In this document: in pieces, positions 33,963-45,685 of the stretch
How positions within the stretch are numbered: the stretch's first letter is position 1
Layout: the number at the start of each line of letters is the position of its first letter
DNA from: Cycas panzhihuaensis
Taxonomy: Eukaryota; Cycadophyta
Direction: 5' to 3'
Assembly (NCBI GenBank): GCA_023213395.1
Contig: CM041465.1
Location: 229,345,741 to 229,409,740 of the forward strand
Length of the DNA: 64,000 nt
Translations under genes and position numbers: made by a program
The notes under the pieces: generated by a model
The model's database searches: none
What the model was told of the DNA's origin: nothing
The model's input: the letters and a program-made list of their open reading frames with translations, nothing else

Positions 33963-34001
33963 ATGCTTTGAGGGCAAAGCATGTTTTGAAGGGGAGGGAC
34001 T
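33963..34001 (+). other. Pre-LTR hairpin and polypurine tract of gypsy C
   Basis: ATGCTTTG, AGGG loop, CAAAGCAT (33963-33982), then gaaggggaggga just before the 3' LTR. The same arrangement occurs in H at 61203-61241. Confidence 0.8.
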
Positions 34002-34401
34002 TGTAGCATTCCAAAATCTAGTCAAAACTATGCCATGTAACCATTCAAATTGAAGGCCTTTGAACAAGGATTCCAACGGTTCAGACGAAAGTCAATTCCG
34101 ACATCTCAATCAAAAGTTATGGCCATTTAAAGTTACCGCCGCTTTTGGAGAAGTTCTGGCCGACTTCTATTTGAGCAGTTTTAAGAAGAATATTACCCAG
34201 TCTGGCCGACTTCTATTACTATCCTTTGGCTGCCTATTTAAGGAGGATTTGTGGCCTCATTTCATCATCATCAGAGGTTCGTTGGTCACGCATTTTTGGT
34301 TCTAGGGCTGCAATTAGCTCGCCCATTTGGGGGCTGTAGTTTGGAGGGTTCCTCGCCTCGAAGAGGGAAGCTCACGTCTTCAGGAAAGACAGATCACTAC
34401 A
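34002..34401 (+). repeat. 3' LTR of gypsy C (400 bp)
   Basis: TGTAGCATTCC to GATCACTACA followed by TSD CATAT. Confidence 0.94.
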
Positions 34402-34406
34402 CATAT

Positions 34407-34423
34407 CATGTAACTTTTTAACA
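34407..34423 (+). repeat. 3' LTR of copia A, last 17 bp
   Basis: catgtaactttttaaca, identical to the end of the 5' LTR A (17618-17634); TSD TCTTT follows. Confidence 0.9.
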
Positions 34424-34428
34424 TCTTT

Positions 34429-34528
34429 GTATCACATAAGGAGAGTTAAGGAGAATATTTAAATGTAGACTAATTCTACTAGAAAATCTCTATTTGTTAT
34501 TCTATTCTTGGCTTATTATTTCTTCGCA
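34429..34528 (+). repeat. 5' LTR of copia D, right part
   Basis: Resumes after A. The stretch gtagactaattctacta parallels LTR E (gtagaccaattctactt). Ends TTCTTCGCA before a primer site. Confidence 0.7.
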
Positions 34529-34530
34529 TT

Positions 34531-34542
34531 TGGTATACAAAG
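34531..34542 (+). other. Primer-binding site of copia D (mutated)
   Basis: tggtatacaaag, resembling TGGTATCAAAGC of element E with an inserted base. Confidence 0.6.
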
Positions 34543-34544
34543 GT

Positions 34545-35684
34545 TGTCAGAAATGTGATGCATAAGGAGGTATGGATAGGTAGAAAGCCTACAGTAAGTC
34601 ATCTCAAGATCTTTGGATGTACAACATACATGCATATTCCAAAGAAGAAACCACAAAGTTTGATAACAAAAGTTTCAAGAACATTGATTAATAATGATGA
34701 TGAGGAGAAATTTGAGGATAATTAGTCTGAAATCATTCCTCCATCAAAGAAGTCGTTGAAATAGTACTAGAAAACAATTGTTGATGTATGGTTATTCAAT
34801 ATAAAAATTTTAAAAAAATCCAATATCAGACCTGTAGAAGGGGTCAATTATTCTCTTATGGCATGGGTTCTAAATGTAGAAGAGCCTTCCATTTTTGAAG
34901 AGTCAAGTAAGGAACAAAAGTGGAAAAATGCTATGGATGTTGAAATCCAAGCAATGAATAAGAATAAAATCTGGGACTTAGTAGAATTGCCAAAAGGGAA
35001 ATAGGCAATTGATTGTGGATGGGCTGCAAGACTAAGTTCAAATCTAATGGCTTGATTGACAAACATAAAGGTGGATTAATGGCTAAAGCCTACAAGAAAA
35101 AATGAGGAGCTGATTACTAGAAGATATTTGTTCCAATAACAAAAATGATGACCATCGAGATCATACTTGCATTGACTGCGCAATTCAAATGGCAACTACA
35201 CAGACCTAATGCGAAGAGTGCTTTCCTTAATGAAGACTTGATGGGAGAGGTCTATATGGAGAAACCACTTGGACATATGGAAAAGGGTAATAAACATTTG
35301 GTTTGTTGCCTAAAAAAAGGCTTTGTATGGCTTGAAATAGGCTCCTAGAGCATGATACTCCAAGAGTGATGATTATTTTCATAGGAATGGGTTTGAAAGG
35401 TTGTGAGCTTATTCAAACTTGTATATAAAGGTTTGAGATGGAAGGTTTGTAACCTTTGTGATCCTATATGTGGATGACTTAGTCATGATAGGCAATGATA
35501 CCTCAACGACAAAAGACTAGTAAGAAGATCTAAAGAAAAATTTCAATATGATAGATCTTGGACTACGTTATTACTTCTTTGTAGTAGAAATTTAGCAAAG
35601 TCTTGTCAGGATATCCATTTTGCAGGCTAAACACACTAGGGAGATTATGAAAATTTTCAAATCAAAACCTACAAGTCTGAACTG
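34545..35684 (+). pseudogene. pol: pol of copia D, first segment
   Basis: Begins only a few bases after the primer site at the integrase C-terminal region (WIGRKPTVSHLKIFGC), so leader, gag, protease and most of integrase are deleted. The linker and reverse transcriptase follow: SSKEQKWKNAMD near 34900, then YVDD intact at 35467-35478. Many stops and frameshifts are present. E interrupts it after 35684, and the frame resumes at 52258 with KSE followed by LIPMETG when the 5-bp duplication is collapsed. Confidence 0.87.
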
Positions 35685-36001
35685 TGTTAGAGTTAATGTT
35701 TACATTAGGCTAATGGTTAGTTAAAATCTTTGGTGAGTTACAGGGTCATCATTAGTTTAGTGACACTTGTCTAAGAGTTACACTAAGTCTTTAATAGATG
35801 TGTGACAAGTGTCATGGTGGTTATAGGTTGATTTTGGACCACTATTGATCCTATTTGTATATATGTGTATGTTGGTTTATACATAGTGTATTGATCATTC
35901 TAAATGAATGAGAAATCCTATTTTGAAGGTAGACCAATTCTACTTGAGAAACCGTGTTACACTTTTATATTGGTTCTATTCATTCCTAGATCAAATTAAC
36001 A
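35685..36001 (+). repeat. 5' LTR of copia E (317 bp)
   Basis: TGTTAGAGTTAATG to AAATTAACA; tttgtatatatg near 35852 is TATA-like. Matches 46808-47122. Confidence 0.92.
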
Positions 36002-36003
36002 TT

Positions 36004-36015
36004 TGGTATCAAAGC
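36004..36015 (+). other. Primer-binding site of copia E
   Basis: TGGTATCAAAGC directly after the LTR, one base from the Met-tRNA-type consensus. Confidence 0.88.
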
Positions 36016-38050
36016 AGGTTAATTCGCGCTCTGTTAGTCAAATTTTCAACTTGTAGAGTTGTGAGGAGCTAATTCGGAGAATGTGTAGGTGAATTTAGTG
36101 GCATTTAATGCCAAGTATGCTGTAAAGATTCAAATATTAAAAAAAAAAGATTCTTTATGGAGTGTTGGAATGTTATTTGGAGGTTTATGTATGCCCATTG
36201 TTGAACTTTCTTTTTTTCGGAGTTATCATGGCTTGCTTGGGAGCTTCATTGTGGCCTTAAAACAACAATCTATTTCTTGCTATATTGAAAGAAATCATGA
36301 TGCTAGCTCAGTAGAGTGCCATGAAGAGATGAATTTTTGGTTAGACAATGTTGCGAGCAGATCATTACAAAGCATATATTTAAGCTAGACCACACATGTT
36401 CCTATGTGAATGAGTCAACTAGGACATAATGCAATGGCAATATCACATTTAACAAAGGTTGGGATGTTGTTCATATGAGGATAAGCCATTCTACAACAAA
36501 GCACGTTCTAGAAGATGATATTTGGGCAGCCAATCTATTACCTCTAGCATTTCACAAAGAACATTTGTAGTGTGTGTATTCAATGGTTGGAGGCATCTTC
36601 AAGGGCCACCTAACTTGGGTGATGAATTCCAATGCAAGAGTCAACATAGCATAGGAGCACCATTACTATTTCCCCCCACGATTACCATATACTATTAATG
36701 CATAAATAACTAATTAAAAAAAGAAACTTTCAAATACAAGTAGCATGGACAAATGTTAGATTTCAAGAGCACTATCTGAAGCTGTGAAAGACCACTGTAA
36801 GCATTGCTCAATTAGTTGGAAGCTCAATATGATCCATTTCCCTAAGCAAACAATAATCAAAATTCTCAAGAGTTTTATGGAAATTCTCATCCTTGTTCTA
36901 TCAATTGCAGTTATTGGTACTACATTTTCTTTGTTGAAATGGAACCAGAAGGAGAGATAAGGTGAAGTTGGAGATGGTGGTTTCTTTTCTTGGAATTGGA
37001 ATGACGAAGTTGTGAGCTAGAAGAGCTATTCTTGGCAAAATCAATAGGTTTGTGAGTAGGGTTAATGCCCAAACATTAAAATTTTTGAATACTACCAATT
37101 TAGAATGGTATCTAAAATTGCAAAGACAATAGGGCAAGCATGTTCATTGAATGTTTTAAGTAATTCAAATGTACATGTGAAGATGCTAGGTATTTGGAGG
37201 CCAGACTAAGCATGCCTAGTCAAACAAAATAGCTCGCACAATGCATAAGGGTAGAGAATAATATTGACGCTCATAAAAAAATCATTAATTGCATAGATGA
37301 ATGCAAGCATCAAACATGAAGATGCCATACAAAGATGAAAGACACTATACATGAATAGTTAGACAATCAAAACGCATTAAGAACAACATCACACCGAATG
37401 GATCAAAGACAAAGAACTCATTGTAGAAATGAATAGACAAGCCAAAACTCCATGTGACGAATGCTAAGGGAGGTGACCCAGGAAGAATATAGATGAACTC
37501 AAATTGAATTGATTGATTCGACAAAAATTGCTAACAAAAAATAAAAAATTAGAAACACAATTGTGAGTTTCAGCAAGAGATTTGCTCATTTAAAACTTAG
37601 GGTTAAAAACATTTCTTTTTAATGCAATGTTTACTCCCATTAAGTAAAATTTTATAACTTTTGAGATCCAACCATAAGCCCTCCCCGACAAAAGCCCCTG
37701 GTTACATGGCGAGATAGGCTGCTAAGGTGTTTTGTGGCTTATTAAGAAACTCATTGTAATTTCTAAAAACACTTTTCTATAGTAATTGTTTTGTTCTTTC
37801 ATGCTAGCGAGGTCACATGATGTAATTTCGGCTCCCTATGTGGTGACTGAGATATTTTTGTTTTTCTAGCACTTTGCAAAGTAATTGAGGAATCCCAAAA
37901 GACAAAAAATAATAAAAAATGCTATATGCTATGTTAGGGCTATTTAATGCCCACTTTTATGTGTGGTTTTCTTAATTTTTTTTGTGATTTTCCTTATTTT
38001 TTCACATAAACATGAGTGGAAGTTTGTTTAACTCCCACACAAATAAGCTA
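36016..38050 (+). other. Leader and expected gag region of copia E, unrecognised
   Basis: Two kilobases between primer site and a decayed zinc knuckle. Gag should be here but no capsid motif is visible. A 99-codon ORF at 36089-36388 (starting MNLVAFNAKYAVKIQ) could be the gag start but has no recognised domain. The rest is AT-rich with only short chance ORFs. It may hold a further decayed insertion. Confidence 0.45.
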
Positions 38051-39447
38051 TCACAGAAGCCATGTCTCTACTACAATAAATCTAGGGCACCTTAAGAGAA
38101 ACCATAGGAAGATGCATGTTGATAAACAATAGAAAATTGATCAATAGAACCAGGGTGGTCAACCAAACATGGCAGCTTCATAGACGAGTTTGAAATCTAG
38201 TGATGTTTGGTACATAGACTTAGGAGCTTCTAAACACAAGATAGATTGATTTGATTGGTTTAGGCACATGTAGGAAATGATTAGATAGATAGTCACACTG
38301 AGGGATAATAAGGTGTTGAATGAAAAAGGGATAGGGGAGATCCCATTTACTGCACTTGATGGGGAGGATTATTACATCAAGGATGTGTTGTATGTACCAA
38401 GATTGAAAAAGGATTCGATTTCAATCAGTTAGATTGAAGACAAAAACATAAGTTTTTTCTTCAAATATGGAAAGGTTGCTATCAACAACTGTGAAGGCAA
38501 AACTGTTGCAAAAGGTGTTAAGAATGGTGGTCTTTACAAGCTCTTGGATAAATTTGTAAACCAAAGAGCATTAACTATTTATGTATCTAGTAAAATTCAG
38601 TTGTAGCATGAGAGAATGGGGCATTTTCACTACCCCTATCTACATTTAATGCAAAAATTGAATAAAGTACATGGTCTTCCAAAATTCAAAATAACGAAAA
38701 GCATCTATGAACCTTGCATAAACAAGAAAGGGAGAAATTTACAAAAGAAAAGGCTTGGAGAGTGACTAAAAAACTAAACCTTATTCACCCAAGTATCTGT
38801 GGTCCAATGCCAACCACTTCACTTAAAGGTGCAAGATATTACTTGATTTTCATTGATGATTTTTCAAGGAAAGTTTGGGTATATCCCCTCAAGGAGAAAT
38901 CCCAAACCTCCAACATTTTCAAGGAGTTCAAGGTGAAAGTGGAAAATAAAAGTAGTCAGAGGTTGAAGATACTCATATTAAATAATGGGGGAGAATACAC
39001 CTCTAATGCCTTTGCCTAGTTTTGTAATGAGCATGGAATCAAAAAAGCAACTAATGATAGCATACGCACTGCAACAAAATGGTGCAACTGAGGCAATGAA
39101 CAAGACTCTGGTTGAAAAGGCCAAGTTGATGATGAAAGTGAAGAATCTCTCAAAGACTTTTTGGCTTGAAGCTATTTGTACAACAACATATCTAACCAAC
39201 AAGAGTGCTACAAAGACAGTCTAGAACATGATACCAAAAGAAGCATGGTTAGGTAAAAAACCTATAACGAGCCATCTTAAAATCTTTGGGAGTACTGCAT
39301 AGATGGATGTTCCAAAGGAGAAATGTCAAATCTTTGATGATAAAAGTTCTAAGTGTATCCTCATTAGGTATGACAAAGAAAGCAAAGCATGCCAGGTATA
39401 TGAGTTAGTAGCCAAAAAGTTACACGCAACTCAAGACATTATCTTTG
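38051..39447 (+). pseudogene. pol: gag end and pol of copia E, first segment
   Basis: Zinc-knuckle relic CLYYNKS near 38067. Protease motif WYIDLGASKH at about 38205 keeps Asp, but Ser of DSG is Leu. HHCC remnant HERMGH lies near 38609. Integrase starts near 38780: HPSICGPM (first catalytic Asp replaced by Ser), IDDFSRKVWVY, LNNGGEY (second catalytic Asp replaced by Asn), then a region equivalent to WLGKKPITSHLKIFG near 39246. L interrupts it at 39447 after QDIIF. Stops and frameshifts are frequent. Confidence 0.87.
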
Positions 39448-39897
39448 TGTGAGAACCTTTATGATTTATCGTTAAGTTATGTATTATTTATGCACTTTAT
39501 ATTTAATGTATGAGTGTGCACTTTTCCTAGTGATGTAACTTCAAGTTATAACTCGAGGGTCAAAGACCCCCTTTCTGCATGTCAATATAAGTATGCATGT
39601 GTTTATACATGATTGACACTTGGTCATCATGCAAAGACCTTCAAGGGAGCTCTCTCATCTATATATAGAGACAATTTTCTCTTGTATAAAATGCATCAAG
39701 AGATGAGTGTATTGTTATGTTGCTAAATTAATACAAGTTTTATTGGAGTGTAGAACAACTCTACCTCCTCCATGTTCATGTATACTTATTGTGCTTGAGT
39801 TTAGTAGTGAGCTAATATTCTCTTTTGCTATCCTTCTCTAATCCTCAACTAGGTCCCATACTTCATTGTGGTATTTGAGCATATATCACATTCTTCA
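39448..39897 (+). repeat. 5' LTR of copia L (about 450 bp)
   Basis: TGTGAGAACCTTTATG (TGTTAGAACC in G) to TTCTTCA. TATA-like tatatatag at 39660-39668. A degenerate primer-like copy (attgtggtatttgagc) lies 31 bp before the real primer site. Confidence 0.87.
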
Positions 39898-39900
39898 TTT

Positions 39901-39912
39901 TGGTATTAGAGT
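39901..39912 (+). other. Primer-binding site of copia L (mutated)
   Basis: TGGTATTAGAGT, two C-to-T changes from TGGTATCAGAGC. Confidence 0.8.
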
Positions 39913-41640
39913 AAGGTTGTTGGGGATTCATTGGAAAGCAAGTTGGATTGCTCCTCTTTGGTGATAACCTTCACCATACAAAGGCAATCCAAAGGAGTAG
40001 TTTTATTTTTTTACTCTCAATTTTAAAAATAATTTTTGAAATAATTTTAAGAGCTTGATATTGAAGAAAGATTGAATTTTTTAATGCAAAGCTAAGTTTA
40101 TGCAAAAAAAAGAGGGGGATTGATCTCGCCTGTGTCCGACATCGCTTTTACAATCTTGAAGATTGTTGTATGGAAAAGTATAGAATTGTACAGTCTATAA
40201 GGAAACTTGTACGAGTTCTATACTACTTAGAATCAAACAAAAATTGTCTCAAAAGTTGTGCCCTTTTGAGTACTGTCTACTGTCCCAAAGAAGCATTCCA
40301 AGATTTTTGAGTTTTCATGGTGAAAAATGCCAAAAATTAAGGGGTGGCAGAATTTTTTCTAAAGCAAATTTCTCCCAAAAGATATTAAATCTTGGTTTGG
40401 CATTTTCTAAATATGATCTTCTCCTTAAAATCTTTCCAAAAAGTCCTGGTTCAATTTTTTTCGAGGTTTGTATGCTCAGAAATGAGCAAAATAGGGTAAA
40501 ATCCCTCTAAACCACATTTTCTACCGTATCTTTCAGTAGAAATTTCAAAAATCAATTTTCATCTTTAGATCTAGAACAACAACTGAAAACGAAGAGTTTG
40601 ACTCACTTTTTGAATTTTCAGGTCAAAACCCTAATTCCTTATGGCTGTAAGAAATTATATGGATTTGTTCTTTGTAGTTTCATCATCAGTTACATCACTC
40701 TTTCATTACTCTTTTATGAAAATAATAATAATAATAAATATACCATTTCACTATTTTTCTTTAGTGTGTTAATCACACTCTCAAGCATAAAATTTGCATG
40801 TAATTTCAATAATTTTTAATCCTTTTTTAAGCTTTTAAAGTGAAAAGTTTCGCTATTTGTATTCATCAGGCTCCCTATGCAGTGTCCTAAATCAAACCTA
40901 CTAAAGCAAACAAGATCAAAGCACAAACAAGATCAATAAAAATCAAGATTTTTTGGTGTGTAGCCGTATCATTTTGATCTTAGGTGTCATTTTTATTATG
41001 TTGGCATCACAAAGCAATACTTAGTGCTTTCAAAATTTCATTTTTCGCACTAAGAAAGGAACCGTTCGTGTACCACATCTACTTTCAAGTAGCATTTTTG
41101 ATGACATATGAGAAATATCTTTATTATTTAAGGCATTGACCATATATTGGACAAATTCCAATGCCACTTAAAGCCACATTTTAATCACTTCAAGACATTA
41201 AAATTTTTAAAATCTTAAGTGGGGAGGCTCGAAAAAGGTTATCAACCTTGCCTTATTTTCTTAAGCTTGATGCTTTCCATAGACGACCAATCGACCATAC
41301 GGATAATGCATGACAATTAAGACTTTTTGTTGAGAGCTTTGCAAAGGATGTTATTAGAGTTGTGAACTCTAAGGAAAGCATGGTACACCATGCAAATCAA
41401 CCCTACTTTATTTGTACTAAAATTGATTTCTTGGCCAACTGTTGGATCTCATATATAGATTATGGTTGGACTACTTAAAAGTGAAACCCTTCACTTTGCA
41501 TTCACAATTTTCAATTGCTAGATCTTTTTTAAAGATTAGAGTTGTTGTTGTGCTTGCAAGTGGAACTTAAGTGGTGTAACTCAAAAGTCTCCAAGGTCAA
41601 TTTTTAGCAATAATACTTAACCTATATAAAAGAAAAAAAC
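39913..41640 (+). other. Leader of copia L
   Basis: 1.7 kb without a convincing ORF. It holds the GGCnCC-type motif (40869-40887), the long hairpin box (41260-41321), the GCATGG hairpin (41378-41393) and twin hairpins (41446-41460, 41522-41536), in the same order as M and B. Confidence 0.78.
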
Positions 41641-42585
41641 ATGGTTGCATCTATGCTTAATGCTAGCACCATCAAACTCATTGAAGCAAAAAAGATTTCA
41701 GCATGGAAGAAACAAGCTAAAAATCTACTAATAAAAAATGAACTGTGGGGATATGTGAGACGCAGAGTCATCAAACCTGCACCGACTACTAATCTAGCAA
41801 ATCCAAACAACCTAATTCCTATAGATCCAATTGCACTTCTTGTATTCAATGCCAAAGATGAGGTTGCATTAGCTTTTATTCATTTATCTATAAATGATAA
41901 TGTTGGTCAAAATATTGACTCAACTACTACTTCTAAAGAAGCTTAGGATATTATTTTATCATTGTATAAAAGACGAGATGATACTTGTATTGTAATGCTA
42001 AAAGCTAAATTGTTTAGCATACAATTTGTAGAGTCTATGGCGATGTATTTGTCCAATGTAAAAGCAATCAACAATCAATTGATTGCACTTGGTAAACTAG
42101 CTTCAAATGAAGATCTAGTAACAACAACAATTCATGCTCTTCCAAAGGACTACAATGACTTTATCTCCATCATTTCTTGCAATGGCACATTATCAATTTT
42201 GACTTTTAATAAGTTAGAGGACCTTTTGTTACAAGAAGAGGAGATTTATTCTCGTCAAGGTGAAGCATGACCATCATGTGCTTTCACCACAAAGCACAAA
42301 GGGAAACAACCTATGATGCCCAAGCAAAATCTTCAAAATAAAGTTGACAACCTTAACCTCAATAGTGGAAAGTCAAAATCAATCACTTGCCATTATTGTG
42401 GCAAAGTTGGACACATCCAACCAGAATGTAAGAAAACACAAAGTGACATGTGGCAACAACAACAACAACCATCCCAAAATGGACCAAATCAAGGTGGATT
42501 TCAAGGAGATTGTCATGGCAACCATCAAAGTGAAGTTTGTGGTAGCTATCAAGGCCACACTGCACAAAATGATCAAAACGATAAA
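41641..42585 (+). pseudogene. gag: gag of copia L
   Basis: ATG at 41641 (MVASMLNASTIKL). The capsid-like region is clearly related to B and G. It is one frame with a TAG near 41944 (Trp expected) and a TGA near 42268. The zinc knuckle CHYCGKVGHIQPEC at 42388-42429 is intact. A Gln-rich linker (42450-42480) leads into protease. Confidence 0.91.
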
Positions 42586-45500
42586 CTATTTTGTATATTT
42601 GGTGATTGTAAAATTGACAACACTTGGGTTATCAATTTTGGTGCATCTCACCATATGACTGGTAATGCAGATTTGCTGATAGGCATATATGAGAGCAAGG
42701 GTGAAACAATGACTTTTGATGATGATGTCACTATAGAACTTTTAGTTATTAGTAAAGTTGCATCCTTTAACAAAGATCAAAACCTCGCTCAAACATTTCC
42801 TATTGGTAATGTGTTTCTACTACCTAGAATGTCTAGAAACTTATTATCTATTAATCAATTAGACAAACAACAGATAAATGTACTTTTAAAAATAAGAAAT
42901 GTGTAATAAGAGATAAAAAAGACCAAGATGTTGCAGTTGATCATAAAGATCATGGACTTATCAAACTAGATATAACTCTTGACAATACCCATGCCTTAGT
43001 CTCACAAACAATCATCAAAGATTAGTTATTGCATAAGAGACTAGGTCATCTAAACCTAGTTAGCACTAAGCTGATGTATAAACTAAGCATGATGTATGGC
43101 TTGCCCAAAATCTTGTGGGTAAATTTTTTTGTGAAGCATGTCTCATGGGGAAACAACATTGAGAACCTTTTCAAAAAGATAAAGCATGGAGAGCACAACA
43201 CTTGTTGTAGCTGGTTCATTCAAATATTTGTGGACCCATGTCCACTCAATCACTTGGTGAAGTCCTTTACTTTATCACCTTTATTGATGATTTCTCTCAT
43301 AAAGTGTGGATATATTTCATGAAAAACAAATTAGATGCTCTCACAAAGTTTAAAGAATTTAAATGTATTATAGAGAAAGAATCAAACATGCAAATTAAAA
43401 TACTTAAGTCTGACAATGGTGGTAAGTACACATCAAAATAATTCAACTAGTTTTGCATTTTACATGGCATTAAATGACAGTTTTTTGCCCCTTATACACC
43501 TTAGCAAAATGGTGTGGTAGAAAAAAAGAACCGTACACTTGTCAATAAAGCAAAAGCCATGATACAAGCAAAGGGTCTCACTCAGTCTTATTAGATGGAT
43601 GTAGTATACATAGTTGCCTACTTGACAAACAGAAGTTCCACCAAAGGAGGCTTGGACTGGCCAAAAACTGATAGTCAGTCATCTTTGCACTTTTAGATGC
43701 ACTACTTACTTCCATATTCCCCAAGAGCAAAAGATGAAAATTTGATGATAAAAATCTCAAAAGCATCTTCATTGGGTATGTTATTGGTAGCGAAGCCTAT
43801 AAGGTATATGATCCCACTGACAAAAATAAGCATATATCTAAAGATGTAGTCTTTGCTGAACATAAAATGGAACTTGACCTTAGCTCCATCCAAGTTCCCC
43901 TTGATAAACAGGAAGCTATAATTGAGGATTCTGCTCCCTCAACTTCTTCCACACCATGTCCTTCATCTACACTTGCATCATCTTCGTCGTCCTCTTCAGA
44001 GTCATCACCTTCTTCACTCAATCATGGTAATGTATAAAAAACAGAACAACCTTTACATGCACAAAACATTGATGTGGTAATAATGACAACAAAGAAACTA
44101 CCCAAATGGTATCTTCAAACTATTTCTGGTGCACAACAAATTGAAGGTAAAAGACCCTCAAAATGCAACAAGAAAATGTCAACTATGCACTTATGGCCGA
44201 AACACTTAATACCAAAGAGCCTTTTATTTTTTAGGAGGCATGTAATGACGAAAAGTGGAAAGTCACAATGGATGATGAAATCTATTCTATTCAAAATAAT
44301 GGAACATAGGACTTGGCTAATTTGCCTAAAGACAAATAGGTAATTAGTTGCAAGTGGATTTACAAAACCAAGTTTGAATTTGATGGTTCAATTAAGTGAC
44401 ACAAAGTTTGACTGGTTGCAAAGGGATCCAAATAGAAGGAAGGCATTGTCTATGAGGAGACCTTTGCACCTGTCACCAACATGAACACCATTAGAATTGT
44501 CAAGGCCTTAGCTACTCAATGCAAATATGGCCTATATATTAAATAGGTATCAAAAGTGCCTTTCTAAATGGTAATTTGATTGAGGAGATATATTTGGAGC
44601 AATCTTCTGGTTATATTGTACACGACAAAGAATGCTTAGTTTGTTGCCTCAAAAAGGCCTTGTCTGGTCTAAACCAGTCACCATGTGCATGGTACTAAAA
44701 AGTTGATGATTATTTTTTGAGACATGGTTTTCATTGACCCTCGTCAGACTTGAAATTGTACATCAAAGTTTGGCACCAACATGTTACTTTTGTCGTGTTA
44801 TGTGTTGATGACTTGATAACCACTAGCAATGATACAAAGATGACAAAATCTTCAAGGAGACCTAAAAATAAGTTCTGAGATGACACATCTTGGACTTCTT
44901 CATTAGTTTCTTGGCATAGAGGTGTGGCAATAGCTAGGCAACATATTCATATTCCAAGCCAAATATACTTGGAACATTTTGCAGCGTTTCAAAATGGAAG
45001 ACTACAAACCAACACCTATCCCTATGGAGACTGACACAAAATTATCAACTAATGGTGAAGCAAAACCTATAGATTCCACACCATTCAGACAGCTAAGTGG
45101 TAGTCTAATCTATTTGACTAACACTAGACTAGACATTTCATATGTTGTTGGAATCTGCTCTAGGTTCATGTCTCAGTCAAACTAGAAACATTGAAATGCT
45201 GCAAAGCGTATTGTTAGATATCTAAAGCGTACATTGTAGCATGGTTTACGCTACATTCATAAGCAAAAATTCATACCATAGGGGTTCCTAGATTCTGATT
45301 GGGTTGGATGCCAAGAAAGACAAAGAAGTAACCAAATGTCACTTTTTACTCCACAAAAGCAGGATATAAAGTTGTTGTCAATGTAGCATGTGAAACTATC
45401 TGACTTAGGCAAATTCTTGGGGAGCTTGGACTTGAGCAATCATATCTAGCAACATTGTATTGTGATGATCAAGGTGTGCTTAAGATTACTAAGAATCTAA

Positions 45501-45640
45501 TATTTCATGCAAGAACTGAGCATATTGAAGTACATAATCACTTTATCAGATAACATGTTCATAATGGTGAGATTGGCCTCGTTTATAGGCCTATGATCAA
45601 CAACTAGCAGTCATCTTTACCAAAGCCCTTGGTAGAGAAA
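42586..45640 (+). pseudogene. pol: pol of copia L
   Basis: Protease context is WVINFGASHHMTG near 42625: the catalytic Asp is Asn and Ser is Phe. GAG-pre-integrase follows to about 43190. Integrase (43200-43720) has HSNICGP (first Asp to Asn), SDNGGKY (Asp kept, Glu to Lys) and many stops. Reverse transcriptase spans about 44220-45000 with CVDD at 44801-44812 (Tyr of YVDD changed). RNase H follows to about 45640, ending KALGREK. Frameshifts are frequent after 42906. Confidence 0.9.
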
Positions 45641-45685
45641 AGTTCAAGCATTTGAGCCAATTCTTTGTCATTTACTTTAAGAATA

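Larger units (their letters stand above)
30660..34401 (+). mobile_element. Ty3/gypsy element C (internally deleted, in 3' LTR of A)
   Basis: 3.7 kb including a nested solo LTR. LTRs are 30660-31062 and 34002-34401, with a perfect TSD CATAT (30655-30659, 34402-34406). Gag and protease are present; reverse transcriptase, RNase H and most of integrase are absent. The LTRs are about 96-97% identical by eye and many differences are C/T or G/A. It is related to chromodomain element H: LTR start TGTAGCATTCC, gag, protease and the pre-LTR hairpin agree. Confidence 0.93.
17281..34423 (+). mobile_element. Ty1/copia element A (inserted in LTR of D)
   Basis: Complete element with LTRs at 17281-17634 and 30324-30659 plus 34407-34423, flanked by a perfect TSD TCTTT (17276-17280 and 34424-34428). 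B is inserted in its gag and C in its 3' LTR. Removing both restores a colinear gag frame and an LTR colinear with the 5' copy. The LTR pair is clearly diverged (by eye roughly 10% or more), so A is older than B and C. Confidence 0.93.
39448..45685 (+). mobile_element. Ty1/copia element L (in integrase of E, no 3' LTR)
   Basis: 5' LTR, primer site, leader, gag and pol up to RNase H, of the same family as G. At about 45640-45685 the L RNase H end runs directly into E reverse transcriptase, without a polypurine tract or 3' LTR. A deletion has therefore removed the L end and part of E. Confidence 0.87.

Noticed and set aside
40244-40510. 88-codon ORF in the L leader
   Set aside because: No counterpart in G and no domain.
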